Shown here in pieces: positions 5,364 to 13,160 of a stretch of 13,160 bases of DNA (the stretch's first letter is position 1; the number at the start of each line of letters is the position of its first letter). This stretch comes from Clostridia bacterium. GTDB taxonomy: Bacteria > Bacillota > Clostridia > TANB77 > CAG-508. The position numbers and the translations under genes are program-made. The notes below the pieces were generated by a model. It did no database searches, was not told the origin of the DNA, and worked only from the letters and a program-made list of their open reading frames with translations. Where the stretch lies: NCBI GenBank assembly GCA_900768805.1, contig CAAGEF010000276.1, forward strand, positions 1 through 13,160. The letters are read 5' to 3'.

Positions 5364-7972
5364 TATTTATTACCTCCATAATATGCTTTTAAATACATTT
5401 CCTTTATTTCACTCATAAGTGGCAATCTAGGATTTGCTCCTGTACATTGATCATCAAAAGCTTTTTCTGTCATTTCGTCCAATGTTTCTAAAAATGCTTT
5501 TTCTTCGATACCATAATCTTTTATAGTTTTTTTGATTCCAATTTTCTCTTTTAATTCTTCTATAGCATTTATTAAGTTATTTAAACTTTCTTCATCTGAT
5601 TTTCCACCAAATCCTAATGCTTCTGCAACTTCTGCATATCTTCTTAATGTATGAGGATGATCATATTGTGGGAATGTTCCCATTTTTGTTGGAACTTCGC
5701 TACTATTGAATCTTAAAACTTCATTTATTAAAAGTGCATTTGCAACACCATGTGGTAAATGATGATAAGCTCCTAATTTATGAGCCATTGAGTGGCAAAC
5801 TCCCAAAAATGCATTTGCAAATGCCATACCAGCCATTGTAGCTGCATTAGCCATTTTTTCTCTTGCTTCTGGATCATTTGCACCATTCTCATATGCTCTT
5901 GGTAAATATTTAAATATATTCTTTAAAGCCTCTATAGCTAAACCATCAGTATATTCTGTAGCAAGCATTGATGCATAAGCTTCTAATGCATGAGTAACTG
6001 CATCAATACCAGATGCTGAAGTTAATCCTTTTGGAGCATTCATCATCATATTACAATCTACTATAGCCATTTTTGGCATTAATTCATAATCAGCTAAAGG
6101 ATATTTTGTGCCTGTTCTTTCATCTGTTATAACCGCAAATGGAGTTACTTCAGAGCCTGTACCTGCTGATGTTGGAACTGCAATAAAATATGCTTTTTCA
6201 CCCATTTTAGGGAATGTATATACTCTTTTTCTAATATCCATAAATCTCATAGCCATATCCATAAAATCTACTTCTGGATGTTCATACATAACCCACATAA
6301 TTTTTCCAGCATCCATTGCTGAACCACCACCAACAGCTATTATACAATCTGGTTTAAAGCTTTCCATTGCTTTTGCTCCTTCAATTGCACATCCAAGTGT
6401 TGGATCAGGAGCAACATTTGAAAATGTGGTATGAGCTATTCCCATTTCTTCTAACTTATCTGTTATACATTTTGTATACCCATTTTCATATAGGAATGTA
6501 TCTGTTACTATAAATACTCTCTTTTTATCCATTACATATTTTAATTCTTCTAAAGCTACAGGTAAACAACCTCTTTTTACATAAACCTTTTCAGGTGCTC
6601 TAAACCAAAGCATATTTTCTCTCCTTTCAGCAACTGTTTTTATATTTATTAAATGTTTAATTCCAACATTTTCTGATACTGAATTTCCACCCCAAGATCC
6701 ACATCCAAGTGTTAATGATGGATTTAACTTAAAGTTATATAAATCACCAATTCCACCTTGAGATGATGGTGTATTTATTAGAACTCTGCAAGTTCTCATT
6801 TTTAAGTAAAATTTTTCTATTTTTTCTTTTTCTGAAATAGTATTTATATATAATGAAGATGTATGACCTAAACCTCCATCATCTATTAATTTTGCAGCTT
6901 TTAATAATGCATCATCAAAATCTTTTGCTTTATACATTGCTAAAACTGGTGATAATTTTTCATGTGCAAATTCTTCAGATAATTCAACAGATTCAACTTC
7001 TCCTATTAAGATTTTTGTAGCTTCTGGAACTTCAACTCCAGCTAAGCTTGCTATTGTATGAGCTTTTTGACCAACTATTTTAGCATTTAAAGCTCCATTT
7101 ATAATTATTGTTTTTCTAACCTTTTCAGTTTCTTCTGGATTTAAGAAATAACAGCCTCTATTTGCAAATTCAGCTTTTACCTTATCATATACATTTTCTA
7201 AAACAACAACTGATTGTTCTGAAGCACAAATCATTCCATTATCAAAAGTTTTCGAATGAATTATTGAATTTACTGCTAAAACTATATCTGCTGTATCATC
7301 TATTATAGCTGGTGTATTTCCAGCTCCAACTCCTAATGCTGGCTTTCCACTTGAATATGCAGATTTTACCATTCCAGGACCACCTGTTGCTAAAATAGTA
7401 TCTGCTGATTGCATTAAAGTAGTTGTAAATTCTAATGAAGGCACATCAATCCAAGCTATTATACCTTCTGGAGCTCCTGCTTTTACAGCAGCCTCTAAAA
7501 CTACTTTCGCAGCTTCTATTGTAGATTTTTTAGCTCTTGGATGAGGGCTAATAATGATACCATTTCTTGTTTTTAAAGAAATTAAAGTTTTAAATATTGC
7601 TGTAGATGTAGGATTTGTAGTAGGAATTACTGCAGCAATCAATCCTATAGGTTCTGCAACTTTTGTTATTCCATAAGATTTATCCTCTTCTATAACTCCG
7701 CATGTTTTTTCATTTTTATATTTGTTATAAATATATTCTGCAGCATAGTGATTTTTTATAATCTTATCTTCTACAACTCCCATACCAGTTTCCTCAACTG
7801 CCATTTTAGCAAGTGGTATTCTTGCTTGATTTGCAGCCATTGCAGCAGCTAAAAATATTTTGTCAACTTGTTCTTGTGAATATTTAGCAAATTGCTCTTG
7901 TGCTTGTTTTACAGTTCTAATAGTCTCATTAAGAGCTTCTATACTGTCAACAATTTTGTATTCTTTTTCCAT
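5363..7972 (-). CDS. adhE: Bifunctional aldehyde-alcohol dehydrogenase AdhE
   Basis: An 869-residue fusion enzyme that reduces acetyl-CoA to acetaldehyde and then to ethanol, oxidising two NADH in fermentation; family members form filaments called spirosomes. The N-terminal CoA-acylating aldehyde dehydrogenase half (about 1-440) has the catalytic Cys249 (NGMICASEQ) and a GGPGMVKSAY nucleotide region (197-206). The C-terminal iron-dependent alcohol dehydrogenase half (about 455-869) has GGGSAMDAGK (548-557), TSAGTGSEVTPFAV (601-614) and the iron ligands D657, H661, H727 and H741. Length is normal for the family. I start at ATG 7972 rather than the in-frame GTG at 7981, because that GTG is part of the Shine-Dalgarno (AAGGAG, 7986-7981), leaving eight bases to the ATG. 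It is the first gene of a two-gene unit with the phosphotransferase. Confidence 0.98.
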   Translation of the reverse strand: MEKEYKIVDSIEALNETIRTVKQAQEQFAKYSQEQVDKIFLAAAMAANQARIPLAKMAVEETGMGVVEDKIIKNHYAAEYIYNKYKNEKTCGVIEEDKSYGITKVAEPIGLIAAVIPTTNPTSTAIFKTLISLKTRNGIIISPHPRAKKSTIEAAKVVLEAAVKAGAPEGIIAWIDVPSLEFTTTLMQSADTILATGGPGMVKSAYSSGKPALGVGAGNTPAIIDDTADIVLAVNSIIHSKTFDNGMICASEQSVVVLENVYDKVKAEFANRGCYFLNPEETEKVRKTIIINGALNAKIVGQKAHTIASLAGVEVPEATKILIGEVESVELSEEFAHEKLSPVLAMYKAKDFDDALLKAAKLIDDGGLGHTSSLYINTISEKEKIEKFYLKMRTCRVLINTPSSQGGIGDLYNFKLNPSLTLGCGSWGGNSVSENVGIKHLINIKTVAERRENMLWFRAPEKVYVKRGCLPVALEELKYVMDKKRVFIVTDTFLYENGYTKCITDKLEEMGIAHTTFSNVAPDPTLGCAIEGAKAMESFKPDCIIAVGGGSAMDAGKIMWVMYEHPEVDFMDMAMRFMDIRKRVYTFPKMGEKAYFIAVPTSAGTGSEVTPFAVITDERTGTKYPLADYELMPKMAIVDCNMMMNAPKGLTSASGIDAVTHALEAYASMLATEYTDGLAIEALKNIFKYLPRAYENGANDPEAREKMANAATMAGMAFANAFLGVCHSMAHKLGAYHHLPHGVANALLINEVLRFNSSEVPTKMGTFPQYDHPHTLRRYAEVAEALGFGGKSDEESLNNLINAIEELKEKIGIKKTIKDYGIEEKAFLETLDEMTEKAFDDQCTGANPRLPLMSEIKEMYLKAYYGGNK

Positions 7973-7986
7973 ACTGTTCACTCCTT

Positions 7987-8143
7987 ATATATTTTTTATA
8001 ATTTATATTTAGTATATGCTTAATTTTATTTTTTACACATTTTGTAAATTAACAATAAAATTCCATACTTTTTTAAAATATCACTATAAAATCAAAATTT
8101 CAAGTGTTTAATTAAATTTTTATTTTTTAATTTAAAACAAAAT
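7987..8143 (-). promoter_or_regulatory. adhE upstream region, promoter not resolved
   Basis: An AT-rich stretch between adhE and the cad terminator that must hold the adhE promoter. The best -10 candidate is TATACT (8016-8011, minus strand), but the sequence 17 bases upstream (TGTGTA) is a poor -35. A short near-palindrome TTGTTAATTTACAA lies at 8042-8055; its TTGT and ACAA are six bases apart, not ten as in Rex operators, so redox control by Rex is not supported here. Confidence 0.3.
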
Positions 8144-8195
8144 AAGCAAATACTCTGAAGTAACCTCTTTTTAGTTCACTCCAAAGCATTTGCTT
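8144..8195 (-). terminator. Terminator of the heavy-metal operon
   Basis: An 18-base stem (8144-8161 with 8178-8195) around a 16-base loop, six bases after the ATPase stop. In minus-strand RNA all positions pair, with three G-U wobbles; in plus-strand RNA the same positions would be A-C mismatches. The minus-strand side is followed by UAUUUUGUUUU. The hairpin therefore works for the cad operon and not in the other direction. Confidence 0.88.
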
Positions 8196-8200
8196 GTTTT

Positions 8201-10042
8201 TTATTTTTTCACTTTTAAAACTCTTAAAGCATTAATAATTGCAATTATTGATACACCAACATCTGCAAAAACAGCTTCCCACATGCTAGATATCCCAATA
8301 GCAGTTAATATTAAAACAGCGACTTTAATAAATATTGCGAATATAATATTTTCTTTAACAATTCTCATTGTTTTTTTAGATAATTTTATAGCATTAACTA
8401 TTTTTGAAGGCTCATCTGTCATAATTACAATATCAGCAGCTTCAATTGCAGCATCTGATCCTAAACCGCCCATTGCTATTCCAATGTCAGACATAGCAAG
8501 AACTGGTGCATCATTTATGCCATCTCCTACAAAAACTAATCTTCCTTTTTCGGTTTTTTGTTTTAGTAATTCTTCTACTTTTTCAACTTTTCCATCTGGT
8601 AATAATTCTGTATATACTTCATCTAAACCTAATTTTTTACCTACATCCTCGCCAACATTTTTTCTATCACCAGTTAGCATTACCGTTTGCTTTATATTAC
8701 TCTTTTTCAATTCTTTTATTGCTTTTTCTGAATCATCTTTTATTTTGTCAGATATTAAAATATATCCTGAAAATTTATTATCAATAGCAATATATACTAT
8801 TGTACCTATTTCGTCACATTTTGAAAATGATATGTTTCTTTCACTCATTAGTTTTTCATTTCCAACTAATACAAATTTCTCATCTATTTTAGCTTCAATG
8901 CCACGCCCTGTTAATTCTTTTGTTTCAATAATTTGTTTTTCATTTATTTCTTGATTATATGCAGTTTTAATTGATTTTGAAATTGGATGATTAGAATAAT
9001 ATTCAGCATATGAAGCAATTTTTAATAATTCATCTTTTGACATTCCTATAGCTTCTATTTTTTGAACTTCAAAAACACCTTTTGTTAAGGTTCCAGTTTT
9101 ATCAAATACTATTATTTCTGCATTTGATAATGCTTCTAAATAATTACTACCTTTTATTAAAATTCCCATTTTAGAAGCCCCACCTAATCCACCAAAAAAG
9201 CTTAGTGGTATTGAAATTACTAATGCACATGGACATGATACAACTAAAAATGATAATGCTCTATAAAGCCAATCAGAAAAATTTTCATTTTCGATTACTA
9301 TAGGTGGAATTATTGCAAGAAATATTGCTATTATAACAACTATTGGTGTATAATATTTTGCAAATTTTGTAATAAAATTTTCTGATTTTGATTTTCTACT
9401 ACTCGCATTTTCAACTAAATCTAAAATTTTACTTACTGTTGATTCTTTATATTCTTTTGTTACTCTTATTTTTATAACACCATTTAAATTTATACATCCA
9501 CTAAGAATTTCATTACCTTCTGATAGTTCTCTTGGAACTGATTCACCTGTTAATGCTTTTGTATCTAAAGTAGATTTACCATCAATTATTATTCCATCTA
9601 ACGGAACTTTTTCTCCTGGTTTTACTAATATAATTTCTCCAATTTTTACTTCTTCTGGAGCTATTTTTTCTGGTTTATCATTTCTTATAACATTTGCAAA
9701 ATCTGGTCTTATATCCATTAAGCTAGATATTGATTTTCTAGATTTATCAACAGCATATTTTTGAAAATATTCTCCTATTTGATAAAACAACATTACAGCA
9801 ACTGCCTCAGGAAATTCACCTATTGCAAACGCACCAATAGTAGCAACTGACATAAGAAAATTTTCGTCAAATACTTTTCCTCTAAATATATTTCTTATAG
9901 CCTTTTTCAAAATTTCTAAACCAACTATAAGATAACTTATAACAAAAATTGTATTATTAATTATTCCTTTATTAAAATTTACTGCTATAGCAATAATAAA
10001 TAATACAACTGCAATTATAATTTTTATTGCTTTTTTTCTCAT
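8201..10042 (-). CDS. cadA: P1B-2 Zn/Cd/Pb-exporting ATPase, CadA/ZntA-like
   Basis: A 613-residue heavy-metal P-type ATPase that pumps Zn2+, Cd2+ or Pb2+ out of the cytoplasm. Order: paired N-terminal membrane segments (about 5-23, 31-49), TM at 61-95, actuator loop with TGES (165-168), TM at 230-250 and 260-285 with the CPC metal site (270-272), phosphorylation site DKTGTLT with D314, HP motif (352-353), TGDR (457-460), hinge GDGINDAP (506-513) and last segments (565-608). TM7 K573 and the TM8 DVG motif (594-596) are the P1B-2 signature, which separates it from copper pumps. It lacks the usual N-terminal HMA domain; that domain is encoded as a separate protein just upstream. It is the last gene of the operon, with GGAGG five bases before ATG overlapping the upstream TAG stop. 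Confidence 0.95.
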   Translation of the reverse strand: MRKKAIKIIIAVVLFIIAIAVNFNKGIINNTIFVISYLIVGLEILKKAIRNIFRGKVFDENFLMSVATIGAFAIGEFPEAVAVMLFYQIGEYFQKYAVDKSRKSISSLMDIRPDFANVIRNDKPEKIAPEEVKIGEIILVKPGEKVPLDGIIIDGKSTLDTKALTGESVPRELSEGNEILSGCINLNGVIKIRVTKEYKESTVSKILDLVENASSRKSKSENFITKFAKYYTPIVVIIAIFLAIIPPIVIENENFSDWLYRALSFLVVSCPCALVISIPLSFFGGLGGASKMGILIKGSNYLEALSNAEIIVFDKTGTLTKGVFEVQKIEAIGMSKDELLKIASYAEYYSNHPISKSIKTAYNQEINEKQIIETKELTGRGIEAKIDEKFVLVGNEKLMSERNISFSKCDEIGTIVYIAIDNKFSGYILISDKIKDDSEKAIKELKKSNIKQTVMLTGDRKNVGEDVGKKLGLDEVYTELLPDGKVEKVEELLKQKTEKGRLVFVGDGINDAPVLAMSDIGIAMGGLGSDAAIEAADIVIMTDEPSKIVNAIKLSKKTMRIVKENIIFAIFIKVAVLILTAIGISSMWEAVFADVGVSIIAIINALRVLKVKK

Positions 10043-10051
10043 AATAGCCTC

Positions 10052-10270
10052 CTAGATTTCTTCTATTGTTGCATCTGGTTCTTCTTTTTTTATAAGCTTC
10101 TTTAATTTTTTCATTATTTCTTCTTTTTCACAATCATATTCTATTTCTAATCTTTCAGACATAAAGCTAAGTGATGCTGATTTAATTTCTTCTATTTTTT
10201 GTATTGCTATTTCTAATTTTGCTGCACAATTAGCACAATCAATTCCTTTTATTTTAAATTTACTTTTCAT
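10052..10270 (-). CDS. Stand-alone HMA metal-binding protein
   Basis: A 72-residue cytosolic ferredoxin-like HMA (heavy-metal-associated) domain, with the metal motif GIDCANC (C12 and C15) in the first loop and the acidic-rich tail EEPDATIEEI. It probably binds the metal ion and delivers it to, or regulates, the ATPase encoded nine bases downstream. It corresponds to the N-terminal HMA domain of ordinary CadA/ZntA proteins. The start is ATG at 10270: an in-frame TTG at 10285 is inside the Shine-Dalgarno (GGAGGT, 10283-10278), so the longer 77-residue version is not likely. It lies between the repressor and the ATPase on the same operon. Confidence 0.88.
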   Translation of the reverse strand: MKSKFKIKGIDCANCAAKLEIAIQKIEEIKSASLSFMSERLEIEYDCEKEEIMKKLKKLIKKEEPDATIEEI

Positions 10271-10288
10271 ATTTTTTACCTCCAAAAT

Positions 10289-10651
10289 TTATTTTTTATG
10301 TTCTATATGCTCAATTCCAATTTCGAAAACTTTTTGTATATGTTCATCATCAAGCATATAATAAACTTCTTTTCCTACTTTTCTACATTTTACTATTCCA
10401 CTTCTTCTTAATGTTCCAAGTTGATGTGAAATTGATGATTTACTCATTCCAAGTACATTTGCAATATCACATACACACATTTCATTTTGATTTAATGCAA
10501 ATAGTATTTTAGTTCTTGTTGTATCTCCTATTATTTTAAAAAATTCTGCTAATTTGTTGAATATATCTTCTTCTGGCATTACTTTTATTGTTTTATCAAC
10601 AATATCTTGATGAATTATATTACAGTCACATATAAATTCGTTTTTAGACAT
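10289..10651 (-). CDS. cadC: CadC-like ArsR/SmtB metal-responsive repressor
   Basis: A 120-residue winged-helix repressor that would release operator DNA when it binds toxic metal. The DNA-recognition helix is MSKSSISHQLGTLRRSG (69-85), followed by a wing GKEVYYM. Two metal sites of the family are visible: an alpha-3N type site (C8, C10 near the N terminus with C59 and C61 in CVCD) for soft metals such as Cd and Pb, and an alpha-5 type site D102-x-H104-(10)-H115-xx-H118 for Zn. I start at ATG 10651, because GGGAGG lies five bases upstream and inside the longer frame; the ATG at 10693 has no such site and falls within the operator region. First gene of the operon and probably autoregulated through the two operators before it. 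Confidence 0.93.
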   Translation of the reverse strand: MSKNEFICDCNIIHQDIVDKTIKVMPEEDIFNKLAEFFKIIGDTTRTKILFALNQNEMCVCDIANVLGMSKSSISHQLGTLRRSGIVKCRKVGKEVYYMLDDEHIQKVFEIGIEHIEHKK

Positions 10652-10656
10652 TTTTA

Positions 10657-10662
10657 CCTCCC
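10657..10662 (-). promoter_or_regulatory. Ribosome binding site deciding the cadC start
   Basis: GGGAGG on the minus strand, five bases before the ATG at 10651. It is part of the coding sequence only if the longer start at 10693 is used, so it is the reason to choose the shorter protein. Confidence 0.8.
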
Positions 10663-10674
10663 TTTGCTTTTGTT

Positions 10675-10696
10675 TAATTGAATGTTCATTCAATTA
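10675..10696. promoter_or_regulatory. Metal-repressor operator 2
   Basis: Ten-base perfect arms (TAATTGAATG and CATTCAATTA) around a two-base centre, containing TGAA-N6-TTCA (10679-10692), the core expected for SmtB/CzrA/CadC repressors. It covers the predicted transcription start just upstream of the cadC gene. Confidence 0.8.
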
Positions 10697-10703
10697 TATT
10701 TAT

Positions 10704-10733
10704 ATTATAGTTGAACAGATATTCAATTGTCAA
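10704..10733 (-). promoter_or_regulatory. Consensus promoter of the heavy-metal operon
   Basis: On the minus strand a perfect TTGACA (10733-10728) and a perfect TATAAT (10709-10704) with an 18-base spacer. The spacer is itself an operator for the metal repressor. A strong promoter held off by a bound repressor is the expected design for metal-inducible export. Confidence 0.88.
10711..10726. promoter_or_regulatory. Metal-repressor operator 1, in promoter spacer
   Basis: TTGAACAGATATTCAA contains TGAA-N6-TTCA (10712-10725) and sits between -35 and -10. Its centre is 33 bp from that of the second operator (10675-10696), three turns of DNA, so both repressor dimers would face the same side. Confidence 0.8.
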
Positions 10734-10754
10734 TAGATTTATATAAGTTTTTAC

Positions 10755-10795
10755 AAAAAAAAATCCCTATGTTTATCATATAATAAACATGGGAT
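10755..10795 (-). terminator. Terminator of the mnmA unit
   Basis: ATCCCTATGTTTAT (10763-10776) pairs with ATAAACATGGGAT (10783-10795) around a six-base loop, with one bulged base. On the minus strand it is followed by a run of nine U. It lies 47 bases after the mnmA stop. Confidence 0.92.
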
Positions 10796-10842
10796 CTTTC
10801 GCTTTTATCAAACTAGAAACAAACTTTAAATAAATTTTCTAT

Positions 10843-11901
<1,059 letters not shown>

Positions 11902-11942
11902 TTATTATATAAAACCTCCAATAATTTTATCAATAATAAAAG

Positions 11943-12521
11943 TTACATCATAGCCTCTTTTTGTTGATGTAATTGAATAATTTCTTTCAATGTATATTTA
12001 TGTTTTGTAGTATACTTTCTAAATTTACCTTCATATGTTAATTTTAATTTTTCAATATATTTAAAATCCTCTGGCTTTATTATTTCTGGAAGTCCTAACT
12101 CAATATTAGCATTATCTAAAATATATTTTACAAATTCAGCACAATAAAAGGAACACTCTTTATTTATTTTTTTATGAAATCCAGCAGCAAATAAACCTAT
12201 AATATTAAATGTATATGAATCTTTATTTTTTTCAAATTCATTGATCATTTCTTCTATTTTTTCGTATTGTTCTATTGTAACATTTAATGAATAAACTGCA
12301 GCTTTTGTTTTTTTAAATCTTTTAAAAGTTCCTATATTTATACCTTCATGCACAAATCCTCCTATAAATGGATTATATGGATTTAATCTTCCAAAACTGT
12401 ACATCTTATTTAATTCTTCGTCTAATGATATTGATACATGTGAAAATTCTGCTTTTGTATATTTCTTTATAATTTTAGATAATAAAGTTCCTGTATATGT
12501 TAATATAATATATATTCTCAT
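11943..12521 (-). CDS. Permuted papain-fold (NlpC/P60-like) protein
   Basis: A 192-residue protein with the layout of the circularly permuted NlpC/P60 (YiiX/YebB-type) cysteine hydrolases: a histidine in the first strand (AEFSHVSI, H28) and a later catalytic cysteine in SFYCAEFVKYI (C127), the order opposite to classical NlpC/P60 enzymes. Members cut amide or ester bonds in peptidoglycan, peptides or lipids; the substrate is not predictable here. There is no signal peptide or membrane segment, so it probably acts in the cytoplasm. The tail (about 155-192) is charged, with KHKYTLKEIIQLHQQKE. ATG follows AAGGA by five bases. It precedes mnmA by 41 bases, so is likely on the same transcript. Confidence 0.7.
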   Translation of the reverse strand: MRIYIILTYTGTLLSKIIKKYTKAEFSHVSISLDEELNKMYSFGRLNPYNPFIGGFVHEGINIGTFKRFKKTKAAVYSLNVTIEQYEKIEEMINEFEKNKDSYTFNIIGLFAAGFHKKINKECSFYCAEFVKYILDNANIELGLPEIIKPEDFKYIEKLKLTYEGKFRKYTTKHKYTLKEIIQLHQQKEAMM

Positions 12522-12586
12522 TTAATTCCTTTCCATATAAGTCTAAAACTTATTATATTTAAGAGTTGTTATGAAGTTTTGTTTTA

Positions 12587-12592
12587 ATTATA
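12587..12592 (-). promoter_or_regulatory. Possible -10 box before the papain-fold gene
   Basis: Perfect TATAAT on the minus strand, 66 bases before the ATG of the 11943-12521 gene. The sequence 17 bases upstream (TATAAA) is not a good -35, so the promoter is weak or the match is chance in very AT-rich DNA. Confidence 0.35.
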
Positions 12593-12697
12593 CTATAATA
12601 TTAATTTTTTTTATAGCATAATATAAATAATTAATAAAAAATTAATTTAAGAAATCTTATGTATTGATTAAAATTATTTTACTAAATATTGATATAT

Positions 12698-12735
12698 AAA
12701 AACGGTAGGATTATATTTTACACAAGTACCTACCG
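12698..12735 (-). terminator. Terminator of the thioesterase gene
   Basis: CGGTAGG (12703-12709) and CCTACCG (12729-12735) make a 7-bp stem with a 19-base loop. In minus-strand RNA it is followed by UUUUUAUAU. It begins 20 bases after the thioesterase stop. Confidence 0.85.
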
Positions 12736-12754
12736 ATTTATTATTTAGATAACT

Positions 12755-13160
12755 TCATAATATTTTATTTAATAATTCTAATTTTAATTTTTCATCTAAT
12801 TCTTGACATTCTTTATTTAATCTTAAAGGAATTCCTTTCTGGTTTGTAAAACAATGATTTGTTTCTCCTATTGCAATTATTTTTTCATTACATTTCATTG
12901 TATATTCAATTTTTAATCTTACAGAATTATATGATACTACCTTTGGAATAATTTCAACTATATCATCAAAAGTTGTACTATGTTTAATTTCACAACTATA
13001 TGATAATACTGGTGAAGAAATTCCTATATTTTCTAGTTTTTTATAGCTATATCCAAAATTATCCATAAATTCTACTCTTGCTTCTTCCATCCATCTAACA
13101 TAATTCGAATGATGAGTAATTCCCATAGCATCTGTTTCGTAATATTTTACTTTATGTTTA
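12755..13160 (-). CDS. Hotdog-fold acyl-CoA thioesterase, 5' end cut off
   Basis: A 4-hydroxybenzoyl-CoA thioesterase/YbgC-like protein, cut by the right window edge. The frame reads through ATG 13126 to the edge without a stop (KHKVKYYETDAMGITHHSNYVRWMEEARVEFM), so ATG 13126 is an internal methionine. YYETDAMGITHHSNYVRWMEEAR is the family core, with the Asp of ETD as active-site residue. The visible 134 residues are close to the usual length, so only a few are missing. Expected to hydrolyse acyl-CoA esters in the cytosol; acyl chain preference is unknown. Possible relation to a larger upstream unit cannot be seen. Confidence 0.88.
   Translation of the reverse strand, partial: KHKVKYYETDAMGITHHSNYVRWMEEARVEFMDNFGYSYKKLENIGISSPVLSYSCEIKHSTTFDDIVEIIPKVVSYNSVRLKIEYTMKCNEKIIAIGETNHCFTNQKGIPLRLNKECQELDEKLKLELLNKIL

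Noticed and set aside
8042..8055. Rex redox-repressor operator before adhE (TTGTTAATTTACAA)
   Set aside because: Rex sites have TTGT and ACAA ten bases apart, while these are six apart. A match to the consensus is not there.
8190..8954. Long open frame on the plus strand opposite the ATPase
   Set aside because: It is antisense to a clear P-type ATPase, has no ribosome binding site or recognisable domain, and its composition is that of the complementary strand. The same applies to the plus-strand frames at 1840-2037, 4137-4409, 6108-6434, 8506-8787 and 11506-11727.
12587..12697. Additional AT-rich palindromes and promoter-like hexamers upstream of the papain-fold gene
   Set aside because: At this base composition many TATAAT-like boxes and A/T palindromes occur by chance, and no well-spaced -35 is present.

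Overview
The window is very AT-rich (roughly a quarter G+C by eye). Every convincing gene lies on the minus strand, AGGAGG-type ribosome binding sites are strong, A/T is preferred at third codon positions, TGA is used as a stop, and rho-independent hairpin terminators separate the units. This fits an anaerobic, fermentative Bacillota bacterium, most likely a Clostridia-like lineage; species cannot be told from sequence alone.

Read in the direction of transcription (right to left), the window starts with the 5'-truncated end of a hotdog-fold acyl-CoA thioesterase and its terminator. Next come a permuted papain-fold (NlpC/P60-like) protein and mnmA (tRNA 2-thiouridylase), also closed by a terminator. 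Then comes a complete heavy-metal operon: a CadC-like ArsR/SmtB repressor, a free-standing HMA metal-binding protein and a P1B-2 Zn/Cd/Pb ATPase. It has a consensus promoter with one TGAA-N6-TTCA operator in the spacer and a second 33 bp downstream, and ends in a terminator. It is followed by adhE (bifunctional aldehyde/alcohol dehydrogenase), whose stop overlaps the start of an APH/choline-kinase-fold phosphotransferase (TAATG). After a terminator comes a metallo-beta-lactamase/beta-CASP nuclease with its own promoter and terminator and a less AT-biased codon usage, suggesting transfer.

The left 2.7 kb is an accessory, secreted-protein locus: a TasA/camelysin-like protein, a small lipid- or anchor-free secreted protein and an Ig-like-repeat secreted protein. 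They share signal-peptide style and appear to be one transcription unit from a good promoter at 2678-2706, with a structured leader of about 200 nt and hairpins between the genes. No SipW-type signal peptidase is visible. The starts here are abnormal: the first gene has no start codon at its Shine-Dalgarno site (an apparent one-base frame disruption), the second appears to start at ATA, and the third at TTG. This locus is the part of the window most worth a second look.

Several starts were chosen shorter than the longest open frame because the Shine-Dalgarno sequence lies on or inside the longer version (adhE, the HMA protein, cadC). One was chosen longer because a complete signal peptide lies upstream of the first conventional start codon (1247-1702).
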